A stretch of 64,000 nucleotides of DNA from Hamadaea tsunoensis DSM 44101 (GCF_000428945.1 NZ_AUAX01000003.1:310001-374000); one strand, 5' to 3'; positions 48,744-58,228 are shown, numbered from the stretch's first letter. The notes: a model not told the origin generated them from the letters alone. Program-made: numbers and translations.

Positions 48744-51101
48744 TCAGGCCGAGACGCTCTCGCGCGTCGCCTCGTCCGCCGCGTCAGCTTTTCCCGCGGA
48801 GTCGCCCTCGGCGAACTCGGTGGGCTTGCGCTTGCTGAAGACGACCGCGCCGGCGATGACCAGCGCCGCCGCGACCGCGATCGCGACCCGGGCACCCGTG
48901 TTGGCGCTGCTGCCGAAGGTCAGCGTGACCACCGCCGGGGCGATGAGCAGCGCGACCAGGTTCATCACCTTGAGCAGCGGGTTGATGGCCGGGCCCGCGG
49001 TGTCCTTGAACGGGTCGCCCACCGTGTCGCCGATGACCGTGGCGGCGTGCTGAGGCGAACCCTTGCCGCCGTACTGGCCGTCCTCGACCATCTTCTTCGC
49101 GTTGTCCCACGCGCCACCCGAGTTGGCCAGGAAGACGGCCATCAGGGTGCCCGTGCCGATCGCGCCGGCCAGGTAGGACACGAGCGCGCCCGGGCCGAGG
49201 CCGAAGCCGACGGCGATCGGGGCCAGGACGGCGAGCAGGCCCGGGGTGATCAGCTCACGCTGGGCGTCCCGGGTACAGATGTCGACCACGCGGCCGTACT
49301 CGGGCCGCTGCGTACCGTCCATGATTCCGGGGAACAGCCGGAACTGGCGGCGCACCTCCATCACGACCGCGCCCGCGGAGCGCGAGACGGCGTTGATGGC
49401 GAGGCCGGAGAACAGGAACACGACCGCCGCGCCGGCGATGAGGCCGACGAGGTTGGCCGGGTTCGAGATGTTCAGCCACTCGGCCAGCTTGAGCTTGGCC
49501 TCGGCCGAGTCGCCCGTCGTGGCGGCCAGCGTGTCGGTGTACGAGCCGAACAGCGCGGTCGCGGCGAGCACGGCCGTCGCGATCGCGATGCCCTTGGTGA
49601 TCGCCTTGGTCGTGTTGCCCACCGCGTCGAGGTCGGTGAGCGTACGCGCGCCCCGCTCGTCGATGTCGCCCGACATCTCGGCGATGCCCTGGGCGTTGTC
49701 GCTGATCGGGCCGAACGTGTCCATCGCGACGATGACGCCGACGGTCGTGAGCAGACCGCAGCCGGCGAGCGCGACGGCGAACAGCGAGAGCGTGATCGAA
49801 CCCGTCCCGAGCAGGAACGCGCCGAACACCGCGGCCCCGATGAGCAGCGCCGAGTAGACGGCCGACTCCAGGCCGACGCTGATGCCCGCCAGGATGACGG
49901 TCGCCGCGCCGGTCTCCGAGGACTTGCCGATGTCGCGTACCGGGCGCCGGCTGGTCTCGGTGAAGTAGCCGGTCAGCGCCTGGATGGCGGCGGCGAGCAC
50001 GATGCCGATGACGACCGCGGACAGCGCGACCACCCGCGGGTTGGCCGACAGGTCGCCCAGCGTCCCACCGTCGAAGCCGGAGAACTTCGCCGGCAGGTAG
50101 AGCCAGGTCACGACGCCGACGAGGATCGCCGAGACGACGGCCGAGATGTAGAACGCCCGGTTGATCGCGGTCAGGCCGCTGCGGTCGCTCTTGCGCAGCC
50201 GCGTGATGAAGACACCCGCGATCGCGATCAGCACGCCGATCGTGGAGACGATCAGCGGGTAGACCAGGCCCTGCGTACCGAAGGCGGCCTTGCCCAGGAT
50301 GAGCGAGGCGACCAGGGTGACCGCGTACGACTCGAACAGGTCGGCGGCCATGCCGGCGCAGTCGCCGACGTTGTCGCCCACGTTGTCGGCGATCGTCGCG
50401 GCGTTGCGGGGGTCGTCCTCGGGAATGCCCTGCTCGACCTTGCCGACGAGGTCGGCGCCGACGTCGGCGGCCTTGGTGAAGATACCGCCACCGACCCGCA
50501 TGAACATGGCGAGCAGCGCGGCACCGAAGCCGAAGCCCTCGAGCACGGTCGGGGCGTCACCCTTGTAGAGCAGCACGACGAGGCAGGCGCCCAGCAGGCC
50601 GAGGCCCACGGTGAGGAAGCCGACCACGCCGCCGGAGCGGAACGCGATCGACATGGCCTTCTCGCGCCCGCCGTCCTCGCGGGCCGCCGCGGCGACCCGC
50701 AGGTTCGCTCGGGTGGCCAGCGCCATGCCCGCACCGCCGATGAAGGCGGAGAAGACCGCGCCCACCACGAAGAAGGCCGAGCGGCCGATCTTCACCAGGG
50801 TCTCGTCGCCGCTCACTCCGTGCACTGGCAGCACGAAGAGAACGATGACAGCGATCACGACGAAGATTGCCAGGGTCTTGAACTGGCGGAACAGGTACGC
50901 CGATGCACCTTCTTGTACGGCGCCTGCGATCTCCTGCATCTTGGCGGTGCCCTTGCCGGTCCCGAGCACGGCTCGCACGAGCGAGGCCGCGAACCCGAGC
51001 GCCACGAGGGCGAGCACGGCGGCCACAATCACGTACGAGATGTTCGAGCCGGAAAGGTCCACCTTGCCGCCTTCGGCGGCGATAACGGTGGTCCCGGACA
51101 T
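48744..51101 (-). CDS. hppA: Membrane-bound proton-translocating pyrophosphatase
   Basis: A 785-aa integral membrane enzyme (about 16 segments). It hydrolyses PPi and pumps protons out of the cytoplasm. The core motifs DVGADLVGKVEQGIPEDDPR and DNVGDNVGDCAGMAADLFES (about 220-260) are intact. The segment VGNTTKAITKG has Lys at the position that distinguishes K+-independent enzymes (Ala in K+-dependent ones), so K+-independent pumping is predicted. AGGAGG lies 6 nt before the ATG. A good promoter is present at 51165-51193. Confidence 0.96.
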   Translation of the reverse strand: MSGTTVIAAEGGKVDLSGSNISYVIVAAVLALVALGFAASLVRAVLGTGKGTAKMQEIAGAVQEGASAYLFRQFKTLAIFVVIAVIVLFVLPVHGVSGDETLVKIGRSAFFVVGAVFSAFIGGAGMALATRANLRVAAAAREDGGREKAMSIAFRSGGVVGFLTVGLGLLGACLVVLLYKGDAPTVLEGFGFGAALLAMFMRVGGGIFTKAADVGADLVGKVEQGIPEDDPRNAATIADNVGDNVGDCAGMAADLFESYAVTLVASLILGKAAFGTQGLVYPLIVSTIGVLIAIAGVFITRLRKSDRSGLTAINRAFYISAVVSAILVGVVTWLYLPAKFSGFDGGTLGDLSANPRVVALSAVVIGIVLAAAIQALTGYFTETSRRPVRDIGKSSETGAATVILAGISVGLESAVYSALLIGAAVFGAFLLGTGSITLSLFAVALAGCGLLTTVGVIVAMDTFGPISDNAQGIAEMSGDIDERGARTLTDLDAVGNTTKAITKGIAIATAVLAATALFGSYTDTLAATTGDSAEAKLKLAEWLNISNPANLVGLIAGAAVVFLFSGLAINAVSRSAGAVVMEVRRQFRLFPGIMDGTQRPEYGRVVDICTRDAQRELITPGLLAVLAPIAVGFGLGPGALVSYLAGAIGTGTLMAVFLANSGGAWDNAKKMVEDGQYGGKGSPQHAATVIGDTVGDPFKDTAGPAINPLLKVMNLVALLIAPAVVTLTFGSSANTGARVAIAVAAALVIAGAVVFSKRKPTEFAEGDSAGKADAADEATRESVSA

Positions 51102-51376
51102 CGATGTCCTCCTGTATGTCGCCGCCGTTCACGGTGATCGGCGGCGGTTTCACGTAACCCGAGCACTCTAGCGGTGAACCGTGTTCCTGGTCACATCCAG
51201 GTCCGGCCGTGTCGCGGTGATCTTTGCCGCTGTGTTACGCCCGTGTCATGCGTTAGGGTCAGCGGTTGCGCGGGTGCACGCACCGTCGCCAACCGGACAC
51301 CGAGCGATGAACCTGGCGTAGAAAACGGCACAAATCCGGCCGACAACCGGTACGGACAAACGGGATCGGCGAGACG
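51102..51376. promoter_or_regulatory. hppA promoter and leader region
   Basis: 275 bp without a gene. On the minus strand TGACCA (51188-51193), a 17-nt spacer and TAGAGT (51165-51170) form a good promoter. The ~57-nt leader holds a GCCGCCG/CGGCGGC hairpin (51121-51145) just before the ribosome site. The remaining left-to-right part downstream of the anti-sigma gene shows no clear terminator. Confidence 0.55.
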
Positions 51377-51799
51377 TCAGCTACGGAACCGCAGGCGGCT
51401 GGTCGACGGCGGCTTGACGTTCCAGGCCATGCGCACGACCGAACCCATGCCTTCGGCAACCGGGGTGACCTGGAGATCCTCGGCGAGCCCGGAGAGCAGC
51501 GCGAGGCTCGCCTCGATAGTGATCTCGTCCTCGAAATCGCCGTAGCCGTCGTCGGGCGCGGAGTCGGTGACCAGGATCGTGTAGGGGTTCTCGACCCGCA
51601 TCTCGACGCGTACGACGCCGCGGATGCCGTGGCGCAGGTGCCGGGTCACGGCCCGGCCGCACGCCTCACCGATCGCGAGCCGGACGTCGTCGAGCCGGTC
51701 CTCGCCCAGGCCGGCCTTGCGGGCGACGGCCACGCCGACCAGGCGGGCGGTACGCACATGGGCGGGTTCGGGGCTGAACTCCAGGCGCACAGTCGCCAC
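51377..51799 (-). CDS. RsbW-like anti-sigma factor, BldG partner
   Basis: A 140-aa GHKL-fold protein. The segment DDVRLAIGEACGRAVTRHL (near 37-55) corresponds to the N-box helix, where the Asn normally needed for Mg-ATP (EAxxNAxxH) is replaced by Arg. The G1-like region reads DSAPDDGYGDF (near 79). It may therefore bind its partners without kinase activity. It directly follows bldG (TAG then GTG with no gap), the same order as in Streptomyces, where the two proteins act antagonistically. The target sigma factor is not in this window. Confidence 0.85.
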   Translation of the reverse strand: MATVRLEFSPEPAHVRTARLVGVAVARKAGLGEDRLDDVRLAIGEACGRAVTRHLRHGIRGVVRVEMRVENPYTILVTDSAPDDGYGDFEDEITIEASLALLSGLAEDLQVTPVAEGMGSVVRMAWNVKPPSTSRLRFRS

Positions 51800-52153
51800 C
51801 TATCGACCACCGTCGCTCGCCTGACCGGTCGCCGCCTCGATCGTGGGATAGAGGGGCAGCACCTGGTCCAGCGCGGTGATCCGGAAGACCTTCAACAGCG
51901 ACTCCTGGCCGCAGACCAGACCGAAGCTGCCGCCGAGGTTCCGCGACCGGCGCAGCCCGCCGACGAGGACGCCGAGGCCCGTCGAGTCGAGGAACTCGAC
52001 CCGGCTCAGATCCACGACGAGGGCGCGGGTGCCGGCCTCCAGCAGCTCGGTCAGCCGGTCGCGCAACTTGGGCGCGGTGTAGACGTCGACCTCCCCCACC
52101 ACGTCGAGGACCGTGTGGGCGGCGACCGTACGCGTCGCGAGCGACAGCTCCAT
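51800..52153 (-). CDS. bldG: Anti-sigma factor antagonist BldG (STAS domain)
   Basis: A 117-aa STAS protein. It begins [20 protein letters not shown] and contains [14 protein letters not shown] near 21 and [15 protein letters not shown] near 53, where the Ser is the phosphorylation site. Length and sequence fit BldG, a regulator of development and antibiotic production in streptomycetes. Context (anti-sigma gene downstream, divergent helicase upstream, hppA nearby) matches the bldG locus. ATG 52162 is an alternative start three codons upstream, with GGTGG close by. Confidence 0.93.
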   Translation of the reverse strand: MELSLATRTVAAHTVLDVVGEVDVYTAPKLRDRLTELLEAGTRALVVDLSRVEFLDSTGLGVLVGGLRRSRNLGGSFGLVCGQESLLKVFRITALDQVLPLYPTIEAATGQASDGGR

Positions 52154-52291
52154 GCATGGCATCTTGCCACCGTCGACGTTCGATGCGCTTCCCCGGCATG
52201 GCCGTGTTTCACCGTTCGGATCCACGCCGTGTCCGCCGCCCGGGTGAGTCCGCCGAACACTTGTCGGAACGGGTGGCTACCCTTCTGGGCA

Positions 52292-54550
52292 GTGAACCCC
52301 GTCGACCCCACCGGCACCCCCCTCGCCCGGCTGCGTCCCGACCGCGCCGCCGAGGCGATCACGCACGTCGAGTGGCGCCCGCCGCGGGCCGGCCGCACGG
52401 TCGCGTGGCCGGAGTGGGTGCCCGACGAACTGCTCACCCCGCTGATCAAGGCCGGCATCGACGCTCCCTGGCAGCACCAGGTCGAGGCGGGCGAGCACGC
52501 GCGCGCCGGCCGCCACACCGTCATCGCGACCGGCACCGGCACCGGGAAGTCGCTCGCGTACCTGCTGCCCGCGTTGAGCAGCCTGATCGCCCGGCCCACG
52601 GCCCGCGTCCTCTACCTCGCGCCGACCAAGGCACTCGCCGCCGACCAGGTGCGCACCCTCACCGCCCTCGACATTCCGGGAGTACGCGCGGCCGCGTACG
52701 ACGGGGACACACCGCGGGACGAGCGCGAGTGGGTGCGCCGGCACGCCAACTTCGTGCTGACCAACCCGGACATGCTGCATTACGGCGTCCTGCCGGGGCA
52801 CGACCGGTGGCGCAAGTTCCTGCGGGGCCTGAGCTACGTGATCGTGGACGAGTGCCACACCTACCGGGGCGTGTTCGGCTCGCACGTCGCCCACGTGCTG
52901 CGCAGGTTGCGCCGGCTTTCCGCCCCGGACCTCACGTTCCTCGCCGCGTCCGCGACCTCCGGCGATCCCGCCGTCTCCTTCGGGCGGCTGATCGGCGCGC
53001 CGGCAGTGGCGGTCACCGAGGACTCCGCCCCGCGCGGATCGGTGACCTTCGCGTTGTGGGAACCGCCGATGCAGCGCGACGCCGAGGGCGAGCACCGCCG
53101 GTCGGCCCTGGTCGAGACCGCCGACCTGCTCGCCGACGCGGTCAGCCAGGGACTGCGTACGCTCGCCTTCGTCCCGTCCCGGCGGGGTGCCGAGGTGGTC
53201 GCCTCGATGACCCGCCGATCCCTGGCCGAGGTGGACCCGAGCCTGCCCGACCAGGTCGCCGCGTACCGCGGTGGTTATCTGCGCGAGGACCGGCGGGCGC
53301 TGGAGCAGGCGCTGCTGTCCGGGCGGCTGACCGCGCTCGCCACGACGAACGCGCTGGAGCTGGGCGTCGACCTGACGGGCCTGGACACGGTGCTGCTCGC
53401 GGGCTATCCGGGCCGGCTGGCCTCGCTCTGGCAGCAGGCCGGGCGCGCGGGCCGGGCCGGGCGCGACTCGGTCTGCGTGATGGTCGCCCGGGACGACCCG
53501 CTCGACACCTACCTCGTGCACAATCCGGCGGCTCTTTTCGGCCGCCCGGTCGAGGCCACGGTGCTCGATCCGGGTAACCCGTACGTGCTCGCGCCCCACC
53601 TGTGCGCCGCCGCGGCCGAGTCGCCGCTGACCCCCGCGGACCTGGAGCTCTTCGGCGCCTCCGATCAGCTCGTCGACGACCTGGTCGGCTCGGGTGCGCT
53701 CCGCCGCCGCCCGACCGGCCTGTACTGGACCCATCCGCACCGTCCGGAGCTGGACCTGCGCGGCACGGGCGGCGCACCGGTCGCCATCGTCGAGACGGGC
53801 TCCGGCCGCCTCGTCGGGACGCTCGACGCCGGCTCGGCCCATCACGCCCTGCACCACGGCGCGGTCTACCTCCACCAGGGACAGTCCTATGTGGTGGACA
53901 ACCTCGACCTGGCCGATGCGACCGCTCTCGTGCACGCGGAGGAGCCGGACCACACGACCCACGCCCACGACGTCACGGATCTCGACGTCGTCGAGGTACG
54001 CGACTACCGCGACGCCGGACCCGTCGGACTGTTCCTCGGCGATGTCGACGTGACCCACCAGGTGGTCGCGTACCAGCGGCGGAAGGTGGGATCGGGCGAG
54101 GTTCTGGGCACTTTTCCGCTCGACCTGCCGCCCCGGGAACTGCGTACGGTCGCGGTCTGGATGACGTTGTCGCCGCAGTCGGTCGCCGGGATCGACGACC
54201 TGCCCGGATCGCTGCACGCCGCCGAGCACGCCGCGATCGGCCTGCTGCCCCTGGTCGCGACCTGCGACCGGTGGGACATCGGCGGCCTGTCGACCGCTCT
54301 GCACCCCGACACCGGTACGCCGACGATCTTCGTCTACGACGGGCACCCGGGCGGGGCCGGTTTCGCCGAACGGGCTTACGGCGTGGCCGCGTACTGGCTG
54401 CGGGCGACCCGGGACGCGATCTTCGCCTGCGGATGCCTGCGGGGGTGCCCGTCCTGCGTACAGTCGCCGAAATGCGGGAACGGCAACGACCCGCTGGACA
54501 AGGAAGGAGCGATCGCCGTCCTCGACATCCTGCTGACGGCGCTCGCCTGA
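52292..54550 (+). CDS. DEAD/DEAH-box helicase with C-terminal Cys4 domain (MrfA/YprA-like)
   Basis: A 752-aa SF2 helicase. Walker A ATGTGTGKSLAYLLP near 79, DEAD-like box IVDECHTYRGVFGSH (DECH, near 187), SAT-type AASATSGDP near 226, motif VI QQAGRAGRAGRDS near 385. The DUF1998 region ends with CGCLRGCPSCVQSPKCGNGND (near 712), four cysteines that bind zinc in MrfA, a DNA-repair helicase of Bacillus. A TACCCT box lies 8 nt before GTG 52292. Divergent from bldG, as in Streptomyces. Confidence 0.92.
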   Translation: MNPVDPTGTPLARLRPDRAAEAITHVEWRPPRAGRTVAWPEWVPDELLTPLIKAGIDAPWQHQVEAGEHARAGRHTVIATGTGTGKSLAYLLPALSSLIARPTARVLYLAPTKALAADQVRTLTALDIPGVRAAAYDGDTPRDEREWVRRHANFVLTNPDMLHYGVLPGHDRWRKFLRGLSYVIVDECHTYRGVFGSHVAHVLRRLRRLSAPDLTFLAASATSGDPAVSFGRLIGAPAVAVTEDSAPRGSVTFALWEPPMQRDAEGEHRRSALVETADLLADAVSQGLRTLAFVPSRRGAEVVASMTRRSLAEVDPSLPDQVAAYRGGYLREDRRALEQALLSGRLTALATTNALELGVDLTGLDTVLLAGYPGRLASLWQQAGRAGRAGRDSVCVMVARDDPLDTYLVHNPAALFGRPVEATVLDPGNPYVLAPHLCAAAAESPLTPADLELFGASDQLVDDLVGSGALRRRPTGLYWTHPHRPELDLRGTGGAPVAIVETGSGRLVGTLDAGSAHHALHHGAVYLHQGQSYVVDNLDLADATALVHAEEPDHTTHAHDVTDLDVVEVRDYRDAGPVGLFLGDVDVTHQVVAYQRRKVGSGEVLGTFPLDLPPRELRTVAVWMTLSPQSVAGIDDLPGSLHAAEHAAIGLLPLVATCDRWDIGGLSTALHPDTGTPTIFVYDGHPGGAGFAERAYGVAAYWLRATRDAIFACGCLRGCPSCVQSPKCGNGNDPLDKEGAIAVLDILLTALA

Positions 54551-54554
54551 GCGG

Positions 54555-55064
54555 TCACACCAACGCCGGTGCGGCGGGCAGAAGTCCGCGCTGCACGAAC
54601 GCACCCCGGATGACGGCCGCCTCCATCGGCGGGACGAACTGGCGCGGCAGTGTCATCGCGTGCAGCTTTCCCACGCGGATGAACCAGAACTCGCCGGTCT
54701 CCACCACCGCGCTGATACCGGCCCAGTAGTAGGTCGTGCTGCTGATCGCGCCGCGCTGGGTGACGCCCTCGTCGTCGACGCGGTAGGTGAGGATCTGGTT
54801 GAGCAGGGGCATGGCCCGTTTCATGAGCTTGCGCGCGAGCCGCAGCCGCAGGCTCAGCAGCCAGATGCCGACGATCATGAAGACGGCGGGCACCCCGATC
54901 AACGGGCCGGCCTCCAGGGCGACTGCAAAGAAGAAGAGGATCAGCCCGAGCGACATGTAGAGCACGCCGTTGAGCGTCAGCCGCTGCATCATCTTCGCGT
55001 TCAGCTGCTTGATCATGCGCAGCTGGCGCACTTCGTCGGGTGGCACCATGAACTCGATCAGCAC
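54555..55064 (-). CDS. YcxB-like membrane protein
   Basis: A 169-aa protein with two central membrane segments (about 35-50 and 55-75) and a cytoplasmic C-terminal beta domain (YRVDDEGVTQRGAISSTTYYW near 98, then FWFIRVGKLHAMTLPRQFVPP near 129), the layout of the YcxB-like family (unknown function). A TACCAT box ends 6 nt before the GTG at 55064, so leaderless. Convergent with the helicase gene (4-bp gap). Confidence 0.8.
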   Translation of the reverse strand: MLIEFMVPPDEVRQLRMIKQLNAKMMQRLTLNGVLYMSLGLILFFFAVALEAGPLIGVPAVFMIVGIWLLSLRLRLARKLMKRAMPLLNQILTYRVDDEGVTQRGAISSTTYYWAGISAVVETGEFWFIRVGKLHAMTLPRQFVPPMEAAVIRGAFVQRGLLPAAPALV

Positions 55065-55115
55065 CCAGCGATGGTAGTGAGTGGATCGGCCGTTCGCTGC
55101 CCCTGCGGAAGCGCA

Positions 55116-55466
55116 TCACGGCCCGTCGTCGGAGACCGGGCCGGCCCGGGCCGCTCCCCTTGCCCAGCCCGCCGGTGTGCTGATCTCGGTAGTGACGACG
55201 AGATCCAGGCCGTCGAGACGGCACGCGGTGAGGCGGGCACCGTTCGCGGCGGCGAACTCGGCTGCCCGTCCACATGCGACAGCGGCGCCGCCGATCGCCC
55301 GCTGCGCCCCGGCCAGCGCACTGAGATCCGCGGCGACCTGCGCCCGGTGACGGCCCGCCGAGGCGGCCCCCGCCAGCGCGAACGGTACGCACAACCCCAG
55401 CAGCGCCAGCCCCACGCCGAGTACGCCGACCGAGGCCGAACCGCGATCGCCCCGGGTCGTCCTCAT
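55116..55466 (-). CDS. TadE-like secreted/pseudopilin protein (Rv3654c type)
   Basis: A 116-aa protein with one N-terminal hydrophobic segment (about 12-36) after a charged start containing GDRGSASV, reminiscent of the Gly before a prepilin cleavage site. The rest has alpha-helical Ala-rich sequence with two Cys (near 61 and 78). It is the last gene of the Tad locus and overlaps the upstream gene by ATGA. Function is presumably as a minor pilin or assembly factor. Confidence 0.8.
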   Translation of the reverse strand: MRTTRGDRGSASVGVLGVGLALLGLCVPFALAGAASAGRHRAQVAADLSALAGAQRAIGGAAVACGRAAEFAAANGARLTACRLDGLDLVVTTEISTPAGWARGAARAGPVSDDGP

Positions 55467-55807
55467 TGTTCGACCGCCGCGGTCGCGTCGGCGTGGACGG
55501 TGAAGCGGCGCCATCCGGCGAACACGGGTGCGGTCACCTCGACGCGTACGCGGTCCCCGTCGTGACCGACCGCGAAGGTCGCGCCGGGCGGCAGGTGCGC
55601 CGACGAAGCCGGTTCTCCTCGGGCGACGGCCAGGGCCACGTCACGGGCGGCATCCTCGCAGCGTTGACGCGTACTGGTGGCGTCGACGGCGGTCAGGCCG
55701 GCCAGCAGGAGCAGCACGAGTACCGGTAGGGACACGGCCAGCTCCGCGGTGGCCGACCCCCAGGCGCGACCGGACCGTGCCCGGCCGCGCCCGAGAGCGG
55801 CGTTCAC
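55463..55807 (-). CDS. TadE family pilus assembly protein
   Basis: A 114-aa protein. WGSATAELAVSLPVLVLLLL (near 16-35) is the TadE signature: short cytoplasmic lead, Glu at position five after the Gly-type cleavage site, then a hydrophobic helix. The extracellular part contains one Cys and a beta-like end. Start and stop overlap both neighbours. Probably a minor pseudopilin of the Flp pilus. Confidence 0.85.
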   Translation of the reverse strand: MNAALGRGRARSGRAWGSATAELAVSLPVLVLLLLAGLTAVDATSTRQRCEDAARDVALAVARGEPASSAHLPPGATFAVGHDGDRVRVEVTAPVFAGWRRFTVHADATAAVEQ

Positions 55808-55989
55808 TTGAGCGCCCGCTGCACGATCGCGGCGAGGGCCAGCTGGACCGCCCCGCTCGTCACCACCTTGTAGAGGACCCCGGCGAACGCGACGGCGGCG
55901 ATCGTGCCGACGGCGTACTCGGCGGTGTTCATGCCCCTGTCGTCGCGGAGTCTCGCCGGTATCGGATTGCGGATCGGTGTGCGCGGCAT
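55804..55989 (-). CDS. Flp-type pilin, DUF4244 family
   Basis: A 61-aa prepilin. After a short basic leader comes DRG/MNTAEYAVGTIAAVAFAG: Gly at -1, Glu +5 and Tyr +6, as required for the Tad/Flp prepilin peptidase, followed by one hydrophobic helix. It would be the major subunit of the pilus. A GGAG ribosome site precedes the ATG by about 7 nt. The prepilin peptidase is not in this window. Confidence 0.88.
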   Translation of the reverse strand: MPRTPIRNPIPARLRDDRGMNTAEYAVGTIAAVAFAGVLYKVVTSGAVQLALAAIVQRALK

Positions 55990-55999
55990 CGTCTTCTCC

Positions 56000-57082
56000 T
56001 CATCTGGTCGTGATCTGCCCGGCCACCGCGATGACCACGGGAGCCAGCCCTGCCAGCACGAACGCCGGCAGGAAGCACAATCCGAGCGGCAGCACCAGCA
56101 GGACGGCCGCCCGCCGGGCCCGCGCCTCGGCCTGGTCGGCCGCCTCGGCGCGCAGGTCGGCGGCCACCCGGTGCAGGGTCGAGGCGAGGGCGGCGCCGCT
56201 GCCCGCACTGCGTATGGCCGCGGTCACCAGGCGCCGGGCGCCGTCGAGTCCGGCCAGGTGCCGCCACGCCGCCTCGGCCGGTGCACCGAGCCGCAGCGCC
56301 CGGCCGACCCGCGCCAGGCGATCGCCCAGCGGCAGCACGTCCGCCACCGCCAGCACGCCGTGATCGACCGGTACGCCGGACCGCAGCACCGCGGCCAGCA
56401 ACTCCGCCGCGAGCGGGAGATCCCGGCGGGCGCGCCGGTCCGGCGTACCGGGCCGGGCCGGGCGGGCGATCCGGGCCATCCAGGCCACGCCGGCGACCTG
56501 CAAGAGCAGTGCTCCGGCGGCGCAGCCGGCGCCGATCGGCGTACGCAGGAGGATCGGCACGCCCCGGACGCCGATCAGCTCGCCGAGGAGCAGGCCGCCG
56601 ATCGGCAGGAGGAGCAGGAGCAGCACGGTCGCGTGGGAGCCGGCCGCTTCGGCTTCGCCCCGGGCGGCCCGGCGGGCGGCGGCCCGGTGCTCCTCCTCGA
56701 TCCGGTCGAGCAGATCGGCCAGCGGCGCACCGGTACGCTCCGCGAGCGCCACCGCCGCGTCCACATGGGACTGGATGTCGGCGTCGCCGGCGGGCACCTC
56801 CGGCCGCCGAGCCCCGGCCCGGAGGGCGGCGGCCGTGTCGGCGAGCGCGTCGAGCGTCGCGGAGCGCTGCTCTCGCCGCCGGCCGGCCGTCCGCATCCGC
56901 CGGTAAGCGACCACGCCCAGCAGCGCGTACGCCAGCGCGATCAGGGCAGCCACGGGCCCGCCGAGAAACCCGGCGACCAGCGCGGCGGCCGGCGGAACGG
57001 TCCAGCTGAGCGGGGCCCGGAACAGCGTCCGGCGTACGCGGGGCGCGGGGAAGATCCGGGCGAGCCGGCGGCGGGCCCTCAT
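56000..57082 (-). CDS. Type II secretion F-family membrane platform, TadB-TadC in one polypeptide
   Basis: A 360-aa membrane protein with two GspF-like halves. One is about residues 70-170 (ATLDALADTAAALRAGAR then a hydrophobic pair near 155) and the other about 220-360 (LPLAAELLAAVLRSGVPVDHG then a final membrane hairpin). In mycobacteria the two are separate genes (tadB, tadC). It forms the inner-membrane base of the pilus machine. The intended ATG at 57082 overlaps the tadA stop (ATGA), but see the frameshift in tadA. Confidence 0.82.
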   Translation of the reverse strand: MRARRRLARIFPAPRVRRTLFRAPLSWTVPPAAALVAGFLGGPVAALIALAYALLGVVAYRRMRTAGRRREQRSATLDALADTAAALRAGARRPEVPAGDADIQSHVDAAVALAERTGAPLADLLDRIEEEHRAAARRAARGEAEAAGSHATVLLLLLLPIGGLLLGELIGVRGVPILLRTPIGAGCAAGALLLQVAGVAWMARIARPARPGTPDRRARRDLPLAAELLAAVLRSGVPVDHGVLAVADVLPLGDRLARVGRALRLGAPAEAAWRHLAGLDGARRLVTAAIRSAGSGAALASTLHRVAADLRAEAADQAEARARRAAVLLVLPLGLCFLPAFVLAGLAPVVIAVAGQITTR

Positions 57083-58228
57083 CGCGGCAGCTCCACGCCG
57101 AGAAGCGAGGCGAGGCGGTCGGCGGCCGGGCCGGGACCGGTGCCGCGACGCCAGGCAGGTACGGCCGCGACGAACCCGTCCGGGCCCGGCAGCAGCAGGC
57201 AGACCTCGTCGAGCGTGCGGCCGGCCGGCCCTCGGCGCAGCTGGACGGCCACGTTGAGGGCGGGCCGCGACCTGGGCGTGCAGGGCCGCCCGGGGCAGGC
57301 CGCCGGCCAGGCCGAGCGCTTCCAGCCGGGCGGGGACGTCCTTGGCCGCGTTGGCGTGCAGCGTGCCCGCGCCGCCCTCGTGCCCGGTGTTCAGCGCGCC
57401 GAGCAGGTCGACGACCTCGGCGCCCCGGCACTCGCCGACGACCAGCCGGTCGGGTCGCATCCGCAGGGCCTGCCGGACGAGGTCGGCGACGGTGACCGTG
57501 CCGGCGCCTTCCACATTGGCCGTACGGCATTCGAGCCCGACCACATGCGGGTGCCGTGGCCGCAGCTCGGCCGAGTCCTCGACCAGCACGATCCGCTCCC
57601 CCGCCGGTACGCGTCCCAGCATCGCGGCGAGCAGGGTCGTCTTGCCCGAACCGGTACCGCCGCAGACGAGGAAGCTGAGCCGGGCGGCCACGATCGCGTC
57701 GAGCAGCGCGGCGACCGGCGGCGGGACGAGCTCGGCCAGCGCGAACGGCCGGGGCCGGAACGTACGCAGCGACAGGCACGGTCCCTGCGGCGCGACCGGC
57801 GGCAGGACCGCGTGCAGACGGGTGCCGTCGGGCAGCCGGGCGTCCGTGAACGGGGCGGCGTCGTCGAGCCGCCGGCCGGCCGCGGCCGCGAGGCGCTGCG
57901 CGAGGCGGCGTACCTGCTCGGGGTCGGTGAACGGGGACGGCCGGCGTTCCAGGCCGCGGCCGCGGTCGACCCAGACCTCGACGCCGTTGACGAGCACGTC
58001 GGTGACGGCCGGATCGGCGAGCAGCCCGGCCAGCGGACCCGCCCCCGCCAGATCCTCATGTACGCGTTCCGCCAGCCGCAGCAGCGCCGCGTCGCCCAGC
58101 ACGGCCGCGGCCGGCTCCGCACGCAGGGCGGTGGCCACGGCGACCGGCGAGGCCGGCGCGTCCGCCTCGGCGAACTGATCACGCAGCCGGTCGGTCAGCC
58201 GGCTCAGGAGAGCGGTGTTCACGTTCAT
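57079..58228 (-). pseudogene. Tad pilus ATPase TadA (CpaF-type), frame disrupted near 57262
   Basis: Secretion ATPase, 382 aa if one extra base is ignored. The N-domain is followed by Walker A CGGTGSGKTTLL (near 188), an Asp box VLVEDSAELRPRHPHVVGLE and Walker B DRLVVGECRGAEVVDLL (near 253). The reading frame is good until about 57263, where HAQVAA should continue as ALNVAVQLRR; that continuation is in the +1 frame and runs to a TGA at 57079-57081. As written, translation instead enters the TadBC frame without a stop. A one-base insertion (real or sequencing error) is the simplest explanation. Start ATG 58228 overlaps the ssd stop. Confidence 0.8.

Noticed and set aside
48063-51137. Long plus-strand open frame opposite hppA
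   Set aside because: Shadow of the pyrophosphatase gene; His/Asp/Arg-rich with no fold signal.
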